Assembly: GCA_023393095.1 (NCBI GenBank)
Contig: JAEWMT010000022.1
Location: forward strand, 1 to 11,261
Source: Bacillota bacterium
GTDB taxonomy: Bacteria; Bacillota; Clostridia; Lachnospirales; Lachnospiraceae
Reading direction: 5' to 3'
Length of the DNA stretch: 11,261 nucleotides
The translations under genes were made by a program, and so were the position numbers. Under the pieces are notes generated by a model. That model made no database searches and was not told the DNA's origin. It saw nothing but the letters and a program-made list of their open reading frames with translations. Position 1 is the stretch's first letter; each line of letters opens with the position of its first letter. Positions 7,032-11,261 of the stretch are shown here, one piece after another.

Positions 7032-7087
7032 AAAAAAAGATGCTGCAAACGTATATGATTTTTAATGGCGTTTACAACATCTTTTTC
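7032..7087. terminator. Shared terminator between convergent genes
   Basis: Arms of about 17 nt (near 7035-7051 and 7069-7085) pair except at two positions that are C-A on the plus strand but G-U on the minus strand. The fold is therefore perfect for the minus-strand methyltransferase transcript, which then runs into seven T. On the plus strand it is weaker but still has a T-tract after the stem, so it may also stop the hydrolase transcript. Confidence 0.8.
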
Positions 7088-7122
7088 TATTTTATATAAA
7101 ATACAATTTTTTATTCGCTATT

Positions 7123-8271
7123 TTAATTACTTTGTTTTGGAGGCTTCGGCCCCATATATTGATAAAAATACGTTTTCATCATTCCATTATATATTTTCCT
7201 GTTTTTATCAGCCTGTCTGCCGATATATTTCTGGGCATCTTCATAGGCCGTAATGATATAATATGACCAAGAATCAAGTGCTCCAAACACCTGACCCATC
7301 TCTTTATACAACGCTGGTAATTCCTTTTTATCCTCTAACCTCTCTCCATATGGGGGGTTTGTTATAATAAATCCATAACGTTTGCTGCTACTTAACTCTC
7401 GCAGCGGCTTCTGCTGAAAATGAATTAAATGATCCACACCTGCAAGTCTGGCATTCTGCCTTGCTGCCTTGATAATATCTCCATCAATATCAAAGCCTTG
7501 AATTGAATTCTGAATATCTTTCCTGACAATATCCCCTGCTTCCTGTCTAGCCTGAACCCAAGAATTTTCTGAATACATATGGTTCCATGTCTCTGCCAGA
7601 AATGTTCTATTTATTCCCGGAGCTATCTTCGCCCCAATCATCGCTGCTTCAATCGGTATCGTACCGCTTCCGCAAAATGGATCTACCAGAAACCGATCCT
7701 TATTCCATGGGGTCAGCATAATAAGAGCTGCAGCTAAAGTTTCAGTAATTGGAGCCTTACTCGCAAGCTTCCGATATCCTCTCTTATGCAGGGATTCCCC
7801 TGAAGTATCAATACAGACAGTAACCTCATCCTTTAATATCGTAACACGCAGTGGATAAGAATTTCCGCTTTCTTCAAACCAGTCCTGCTTATACTTCTGT
7901 TTCATTCTCTCTACAATTGCTTTCTTCATGATGGACTGAATATCGGATGGACTGAATAATTTACTATTAACAGAATTAGCCTTGGCCACCCAGAACTTAC
8001 CGTCCCTTGGTATATACTCTTCCCATGCGATAGCTTTTGTTTTTTCAAATAATTCATCGAAGGTTTCCGCTGTAAAAGATGATACTTTAAGTAATACCCT
8101 CTCCGTGGTTCTAAGAAACATATTCGCTCTTGCGCAGGTATTTTCATCCCCTTTATAACTTACCTTGCCATCCTCTACCTTGGTTATCTCGTATCCCAGA
8201 TCTGTAAGCTCACGCTTAAGTACAGCTTCCAGACCAAAATGACACGGTGAAATATATTCAAATTGTTTCAT
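7123..8271 (-). CDS. THUMP-domain class I SAM-dependent 23S rRNA guanine-N2 methyltransferase (RlmL/YpsC type)
   Basis: A 382-residue RNA methyltransferase of the UPF0020/RlmL-N family. The family opening ISPCHFGLEAVLKREL is at residues 8-22, a THUMP RNA-binding domain covers about 45-155, and the Rossmann methyltransferase domain follows. Motif I DPFCGSGTIPIEAA is at 197-210 and the catalytic NPPYGER at 305-311. Relatives such as E. coli RlmL and Bacillus YpsC methylate guanine N2 in 23S rRNA, with G2445 as the RlmL site. It lacks the second RlmK-like domain of the enterobacterial fusion, which is normal in Firmicutes. GGAGGT sits 5 nt before the ATG at 8271. It appears to have its own promoter (8340-8368) and ends at the convergent terminator. 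The family is secure and the exact base is inferred. Confidence 0.94.
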   Translation of the reverse strand: MKQFEYISPCHFGLEAVLKRELTDLGYEITKVEDGKVSYKGDENTCARANMFLRTTERVLLKVSSFTAETFDELFEKTKAIAWEEYIPRDGKFWVAKANSVNSKLFSPSDIQSIMKKAIVERMKQKYKQDWFEESGNSYPLRVTILKDEVTVCIDTSGESLHKRGYRKLASKAPITETLAAALIMLTPWNKDRFLVDPFCGSGTIPIEAAMIGAKIAPGINRTFLAETWNHMYSENSWVQARQEAGDIVRKDIQNSIQGFDIDGDIIKAARQNARLAGVDHLIHFQQKPLRELSSSKRYGFIITNPPYGERLEDKKELPALYKEMGQVFGALDSWSYYIITAYEDAQKYIGRQADKNRKIYNGMMKTYFYQYMGPKPPKQSN

Positions 8272-8339
8272 TCTTACCTCCGGTGTTGTCTTTTATATTT
8301 TTTCAATAGTACTGCCGAATAAAAAGTTTTTCATCTGTT

Positions 8340-8368
8340 ATTCTAAATCTCTTTTGTTCCCCAGTCAA
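8340..8368 (-). promoter_or_regulatory. Promoter of the THUMP methyltransferase
   Basis: On the minus strand TTGACT (8368-8363), exactly 17 bp and TAGAAT (8345-8340) each match consensus at five of six positions. The predicted start, near 8333, gives a 60-nt leader. It lies in the 108-bp gap after the rhodanese stop, so the methyltransferase need not depend on read-through. Confidence 0.65.
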
Positions 8369-8379
8369 TGTACATTTTG

Positions 8380-8709
8380 TCAGCTTCGGTCTAATTTTCC
8401 ACGATAAGCATGGATACCGCCATATAGGCTTTTAATATTATACCCATATTTCATTAAATCCCTCGATGCAAGTAAACTAATGTTACCTCGGTCACAATAA
8501 AAAATCAGGAGACTATTTTGCTGCAGATAAGGCTTCTTTTCCTCTAGTTGTTCATATGGGATATTAACAGCAGTCGGAATATGCCCGGCATAATATTCAT
8601 CTTCATCTCTTAAGTCAATGATTAAAACGTTAGGCATCCCAATATACTTTATGATATCATTAGTTTTAATCGTATCAAAAGACATACCTTTACTGTCACC
8701 ACCCTTCAT
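8380..8709 (-). CDS. Single-domain rhodanese-like protein
   Basis: A small cytoplasmic rhodanese of about 101-109 residues, a persulfide sulfurtransferase or sulfur carrier. It shows DLRDEDEYYAGHIPTAVNIP, the family CH2A-like segment, and the active-site loop YCDRGNIS with the catalytic cysteine (residue 72 from the ATG at 8709, 64 from the ATG at 8685). The C-terminal GGIHAYRGKL is typical. The frame opens at a TTG (8712) followed by ATG at 8709. The ATG at 8685 begins right where the family usually starts, and GGTGGTGA lies 10 nt before it. Neither start has an ideal ribosome binding site, so the first eight residues are uncertain. The sulfur donor and acceptor are unknown. It precedes the methyltransferase on the same strand. 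Confidence 0.9.
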   Translation of the reverse strand: MKGGDSKGMSFDTIKTNDIIKYIGMPNVLIIDLRDEDEYYAGHIPTAVNIPYEQLEEKKPYLQQNSLLIFYCDRGNISLLASRDLMKYGYNIKSLYGGIHAYRGKLDRS

Positions 8710-8803
8710 CAAAAATAATGTTCTCCCGATATATTTTATTCAAATTAGGCTCTGTTTGCTCATGATAAACGTCGTTTCCTAAAACTTTATTAATAATTTT
8801 AGC

Positions 8804-8839
8804 ATAAAAAAGATGCTCCAGTTTATACTGGAACATCTT
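8804..8839 (-). terminator. Terminator of the Ser/Asn-rich repeat gene
   Basis: Stem arms 8810-8822 and 8827-8839 pair along 13 bp with a 4-nt loop. The single C-A mismatch on the plus strand becomes G-U on the minus strand, and a T-tract (8811-8806) follows on that strand. It begins 26 nt after the stop codon at 8866, which supports that small ORF being a real expressed gene. Confidence 0.85.
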
Positions 8840-8865
8840 ACTATAATTTTTTAGATTTTATAATT

Positions 8866-9312
8866 TTAATAATCGCTTTCAGAGTCGTCTAAATCTCTGA
8901 AGTTATTATTGCTGCCAGCGTTTCTGGAAGAACTTCCTGCTGCATCTCTGGAAGATCCCGCTGAAGTTGCATTTCTGGAAGAGCTTCCTGCTGCATCCTT
9001 AGAAGAACCGTATGAAGAAGCATTTCTAGAAGAGCTTCCTGCTGCATCTCTGGAAGAGCTTCCTGAAGTTGTATCTTCGCATCTGCTTCCTGATGTTACA
9101 TTACGGCTGGAACCAGTTGTATAATTACTGGTGTTTGCATTTCTACTTGACCCCATTGAATTAGCATTTCTGCTTCCGGTTGTGTAGCTTGAACCAGCAG
9201 TATTACTTGTATTAGCGTTTCTACTAGTATTGCTTGTACCAGTTGTATTTCTCATATCTGATGTCTGATAGTTGTTGTTACTATTTTTAGAATTATTATT
9301 ACTTGTTGTCAT
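8866..9312 (-). CDS. Small low-complexity Ser/Asn/Thr/Arg-rich repeat protein, unknown function
   Basis: I do not recognise this 148-residue protein. It is almost wholly Ser, Asn, Thr, Gly, Ala and Arg, with no hydrophobic segment, signal peptide or folded-domain pattern, so it should be disordered. The N-terminal part (1-20) is Asn/Ser-rich. The middle repeats S-R-N-A-N-T-S and T-T-G-S-x-R-N units. Residues about 80-132 hold three 17-residue units of the form AGSSSRNA-x-S-x-GSS-K/R-DA, and the tail DLDDSESDY is acidic. There is one cysteine and no tryptophan. It looks genuine: AGGAGG sits 7 nt before the ATG, and a 13-bp terminator follows the stop. The composition recalls low-complexity spore-coat or surface-associated proteins, but that is only a comparison. 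I saw no clear promoter. Confidence 0.8.
   Translation of the reverse strand: MTTSNNNSKNSNNNYQTSDMRNTTGTSNTSRNANTSNTAGSSYTTGSRNANSMGSSRNANTSNYTTGSSRNVTSGSRCEDTTSGSSSRDAAGSSSRNASSYGSSKDAAGSSSRNATSAGSSRDAAGSSSRNAGSNNNFRDLDDSESDY
8918..9070 (-). repeat. 51-bp tandem repeat, three units, inside the Ser/Asn-rich gene
   Basis: GC(A/G)TTTCTGG-type unit starts fall at 8918, 8969 and 9020, exactly 51 bp apart, equal to 17 codons. The units differ by point changes, and the third gives way to diverged sequence. The period being a multiple of three fits in-frame expansion and contraction of the protein. Confidence 0.85.
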
Positions 9313-9562
9313 AGTGGCCTCCTATAATAGTTAAATTGATATTGCAAAATTTATTATCTTCCGTTTTTATTTTAATATTCATATAAACATAAACAAATTT
9401 AATGGTATTTACCATTTTTTTAATTTCATTATATATACAAATATTACTATAATATAATTAATTTATTTGGTTAATTTATGCATTTTACTACTTTCCCCAT
9501 GATTAATAGTATATTTCAATACGTTTTTTATATAAATTTGCTAAAAACTTTTCATATAAATA

Positions 9563-9705
9563 TTGCATAATAGAAGCATCTGTATTATAATAAAAAGGTG
9601 CTAGGGTTAACACCTCAGCACATTATATAACCCCTTATTAATTATTTATACTCCCCTCATCGAAACGACCGCCTGGCTCCCCCTGGCGGTCGTTTCACTT
9701 TGTAT
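9563..9705 (+). ncRNA. Candidate small regulatory RNA with C-rich motifs
   Basis: TTGCAT (9563-9568), 17 bp and TATAAT (9586-9591) form a promoter, putting a start near 9598. The predicted RNA of about 100 nt opens with a small hairpin (GTGCT 9598-9602 with AGCAC 9617-9621). It then has two C-rich single-stranded stretches (ACCCCTT at 9630-9636 and CTCCCCT at 9651-9657). It ends in a perfect 12-bp GC-rich stem (9662-9673 with 9685-9696) whose 11-nt loop is TGGCTCCCCCT. Loops and linkers with UCCCC are known from Gram-positive trans-acting small RNAs such as RsaE/RoxS, where they pair with ribosome binding sites. No ORF is apparent. The T-tract after the stem is poor, which lowers confidence. 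Confidence 0.4.
9592..9615 (-). terminator. Possible minus-strand terminator overlapping the candidate small RNA
   Basis: Read on the minus strand, AGGTGTTA-ACCC-TAGCACCT forms an 8-bp stem with one G-U pair, followed by a run of T. This could end transcription coming from the ISL3 remnant side. It occupies the same bases as the 5' hairpin of the plus-strand RNA proposed at 9598-9700, so only one reading need be right. Confidence 0.4.
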
Positions 9706-9883
9706 ATTCTGTATCTGCACATTTATAAATACTAGCATATTTTATAACGATATATAATTAATGGCTTAGTAAGTATTTTGACACCAATCGGAAACCATAT
9801 TTTCTTATAATTATCATTTGGATATTTATGTTCATTTAAAAATATTATGAATAATTACGATTCTTATTAATACTTTCTTATTT

Positions 9884-10207
9884 TTATAATACGAGTAAAA
9901 TATTTATAGATTTGGGTACCAGAGAAAAAGACTCGTAAAAGTGTTTATTGTAGCAACTACAATGATACCTGCGTTTTTTATAAGCAAGCATAGTATTCTT
10001 TCCTAAAATGGGAATGTCCTTAATATAAGAAACACGGTAATCATGTACCTTATTAGTAGGGGAAGAACAAAACGGACAGGAAATGGTTTTTCTTTTTAAA
10101 GAGAAATGGATAGTGGTTGTTTCTGCAGAATTCTCAATATCTTCAATAATTGCATCTTCCAAATCAATAAATTTTGTTATAAAATCATACATAGGCATAG
10201 CTAACAT
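9884..10207 (-). pseudogene. ISL3-family transposase, N-terminal remnant
   Basis: About 95 residues match the start of ISL3-family transposases: DFITKFIDLEDAIIEDIE, then the zinc-ribbon region CPFC at about residues 45-48, VHDYR, IKDIPILGK, KKRRYHC and ESFSLVPK. Intact members run to roughly 400 residues with a DDE catalytic domain. Here the similarity stops at VPK and the frame ends 9 residues later in AT-rich DNA, so the catalytic part is gone. The second zinc pair is also altered: YHCSCYNKHF has Tyr where the family has its fourth Cys. Start choices are ATG at 10207, 10198 or 10192, and AAAGGA best suits 10198. It is a dead insertion sequence fragment; no terminal inverted repeats could be identified. 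Confidence 0.85.
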
Positions 10208-10267
10208 CCTTTCGTATCTTTAGTTTGTGGTGAACTTATTATACAAAAAATGTTAGCCTATGCCTAT
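10191..10267 (-). promoter_or_regulatory. Inverted repeat over the transposase start with an internal promoter
   Basis: Arms 10191-10207 and 10250-10267 are complementary except for one extra base. The downstream arm on the minus strand contains the candidate start codons of the transposase. TATAAT (10243-10238) with TAGGCA (10266-10261, 4/6) 17 bp upstream would start RNA near 10231, inside the loop. The native transcript would then lack the upstream arm. RNA reading in from outside would include both arms and fold over the start codons. This fits a safeguard against impinging transcription, as known for IS10 and IS50. Confidence 0.55.
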
Positions 10268-10823
10268 TATATAGTTTAGAACCATAATTTGTTTCGCATC
10301 AGATACTTTAGTATTGAATTATTACTTTGATCCGTAATGCACATAGGGTAAAATAATCACCATAATTTGTACAATTTAAATTACAGTAATCGAATAGTCA
10401 CTATTAATGAACAGGTTTATCTTTATAAAAGCTGTATAATTAAATAAATTCTTCGTTTAAAGCTTGTCTATGTAAAATCATTTTCAGAAGAAAATCTCAT
10501 CCTACTTTACATAATTTATTTAAGAATAGATCCTTAATATCAACGTTTCACTATATTATTTAACATAATTAACCTAGTAATCAATAATTTCTCTTATTAC
10601 TAAAATAATAAATCATACCTACAATATGTTATCTTAAATTATAATCTAATAAGGAATAATTATCCAGACAGTTTAAAGATTTATACAAAAATTAGATTTA
10701 TAGAAGGTACACGATGGTTACGGCATACGAAAGCAGCCGTCCATTATAACATATACTAGAGAAACAATCAGACTTACCGTTAAAATTGAAATAATTATTG
10801 GTTAGATATATATCTACATAGAA
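10268..10823. other. Gene-poor AT-rich spacer
   Basis: No coding region or RNA gene is supported in these 556 bases. Two structures stand out. The first is an imperfect hairpin bounded by TATGTAAA (10469-10476) and TTTACATA (10506-10513) with an inner stem ATTTTC-AGAA-GAAAAT. The second is a more GC-rich hairpin at 10714-10744 (ATGG..ACGGC with GCCGT-CCAT and a TT bulge). Both may be worn remnants of mobile DNA. Confidence 0.5.
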
Positions 10824-10955
10824 CAAAGAATGTGCGCGCACATTCTCCGCGCCCGAGCGGGTTACGTAGTAACATACTTCCTTACCGCGAGGTGCGCATC
10901 CTGTACGGAGTGCTTTTTATTTCATAGGACGCAATTTCCTATGAAATAAAAAATG
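10824..10955. repeat. 132-bp structured direct repeat, copy 2
   Basis: Identical to 1-132 apart from T10904 (C81 in copy 1), in the same orientation. Left of it is unique AT-rich DNA ending in ATAGAA, so the left edge of the repeated unit is at or just before 10824 unless it extends beyond the window at copy 1. Its right end falls exactly at the base of the terminator stem of tRNA-Arg, the same arrangement as copy 1 with an unrelated gene. The near identity implies recent spread or gene conversion. Confidence 0.9.
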
Positions 10956-10984
10956 TGTATTGAATACCTTCGTATACAATACAC
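10941..10984 (-). terminator. Terminator after tRNA-Arg (ACG)
   Basis: GTGTATTG (10955-10962) pairs with CAATACAC (10977-10984). After one A-A mismatch, ATAC pairs with GTAT around a 4-nt loop. On the minus strand the stem is followed by the T-run within the 132-bp repeat (10953-10948). It closes the second tRNA cluster 8 nt after tRNA-Arg. Confidence 0.85.
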
Positions 10985-10991
10985 TTGATAA

Positions 10992-11065
10992 CGTGTGCTA
11001 GAGGATTCGAACCCCCGACCTTCTGGTCCGTAGCCAGACGCTCTATCCAGCTGAGCTAAGCACAC
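10992..11065 (-). tRNA. tRNA-Arg (ACG)
   Basis: Acceptor GTGTGCT/AGCACAC pairs perfectly, with anticodon stem TCTGG/CCAGA and loop CTACGGA (anticodon ACG). The A at the wobble position is normally converted to inosine by TadA, so it reads CGU, CGC and CGA. The discriminator is G and CCA is not encoded. Confidence 0.95.
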
Positions 11066-11111
11066 ACATTATTACTGTTTTTAATGACGAATTACGACAT
11101 TACCTAGTATA

Positions 11112-11146
11112 ATAAAAACAGCATTATTCTTTAAAAAGAATAATGC
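11112..11146 (-). terminator. Terminator-like hairpin overlapping the 3' end of tRNA-Leu (TAA)
   Basis: GCATTATTCTTT (11121-11132) is the exact complement of 11135-11146, and on the minus strand TGTTTTTATT follows. The stem includes the discriminator and the last two acceptor bases of tRNA-Leu, so tRNA folding and terminator folding compete. A TATACT (-10-like) just downstream could restart transcription for tRNA-Arg, but no good -35 box is seen. Confidence 0.6.
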
Positions 11147-11229
11147 CGGCGACCGGAATCGAACCGGTACGGGAGATTAGTCCCGCAGGATTTTAAGTCC
11201 TGTGCGTCTGCCAGTTCCGCCACGCCGGC
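11144..11229 (-). tRNA. tRNA-Leu (TAA)
   Basis: An 86-nt class II tRNA with perfect acceptor GCCGGCG/CGCCGGC, anticodon stem CAGGA/TCCTG with loop CTTAAAA (anticodon TAA) and a long variable arm (GGGAC...TCCC). The discriminator is A and CCA is not encoded. It reads UUA, the most used leucine codon in AT-rich genomes. Confidence 0.95.
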
Positions 11230-11234
11230 ACAAA

Positions 11235-11261
11235 TGGGACCTATAGGGCTCGAACCTATGA
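11235..11261 (-). tRNA. Partial tRNA at the window edge, isoacceptor unknown
   Basis: The 3' end of another minus-strand tRNA is visible: T-arm ATAGG-TTCGAGC-CCTAT, acceptor strand AGGTCCC and discriminator A, 5 nt before tRNA-Leu. The anticodon lies beyond the window, so the amino acid cannot be named. Confidence 0.8.

Noticed and set aside
8909..9124. Plus-strand ORF with a regular Leu-Glu-Glu-Leu-Pro repeat
   Set aside because: It is the antisense reading of the 51-bp repeats of the minus-strand Ser/Asn-rich gene, with no ribosome binding site of its own. The regularity comes from the repeat.
9400..9421. AATGGTA-TT-TACCATT hairpin followed by T
   Set aside because: The stem is short and AT-only, with no plus-strand gene before it. 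It is expected by chance in such AT-rich DNA.
1..10955. Composite transposon bounded by the two 132-bp repeats
   Set aside because: The repeats encode no transposase, the enclosed genes are ordinary chromosomal ones, and the only transposase is a truncated ISL3 fragment inside.

Overview
The window looks like a chromosomal segment of a low-GC Firmicute of class Clostridia, most likely a Lachnospiraceae member. The basis is AT-rich spacers, strong GGAGG ribosome binding sites, intrinsic terminators after most units, and tRNA genes that do not encode CCA. The genus is an inference from overall gene style; no marker gene here fixes it.

Left part (1-3166), all on the minus strand. A 132-bp structured repeat opens the window and abuts the terminator of a CNNM/CorC-type membrane protein with CBS domains (185-1522). 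Upstream of that gene lies a seven-gene tRNA operon, transcribed in the order Pro(TGG), Gly(TCC), Arg(TCT), His(GTG), Gln(TTG), Lys(TTT), Leu(TAG). It is driven by a perfect-consensus sigma-A promoter with phased A-tracts behind it and closed by an intrinsic terminator.

Middle (3167-8709). A minus-strand housekeeping operon encodes a secreted N-acetylmuramoyl-L-alanine amidase, an RdgB/HAM1 pyrophosphatase that cleans noncanonical nucleotides from the pool, and a YfcE-type metallophosphoesterase. A 540-bp divergent region separates it from a plus-strand alpha/beta hydrolase of the monoacylglycerol lipase type. That gene converges on a THUMP-domain rRNA methyltransferase, with a shared terminator between them. 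A single-domain rhodanese lies upstream of the methyltransferase.

Right part (8710-11261). A small, extremely Ser/Asn/Arg-rich repeat protein has a good ribosome binding site and its own terminator. It is followed by about 1.5 kb of gene-poor, AT-rich DNA. This holds a candidate small RNA with C-rich motifs, the N-terminal stub of an ISL3-family transposase whose start region can be hidden by an upstream inverted repeat, and a second copy of the 132-bp repeat (one mismatch). That copy again abuts a terminator, this time of a second tRNA cluster: Arg(ACG), Leu(TAA) and a tRNA cut by the window end.

The coding genes are mostly ordinary. The material worth a second look is the paired terminator-associated repeat, the candidate small RNA, the repeat protein, the IS start-codon hairpin, and the RNA structures inside the tRNA operons. 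No complete novel defence or mobile system is visible.
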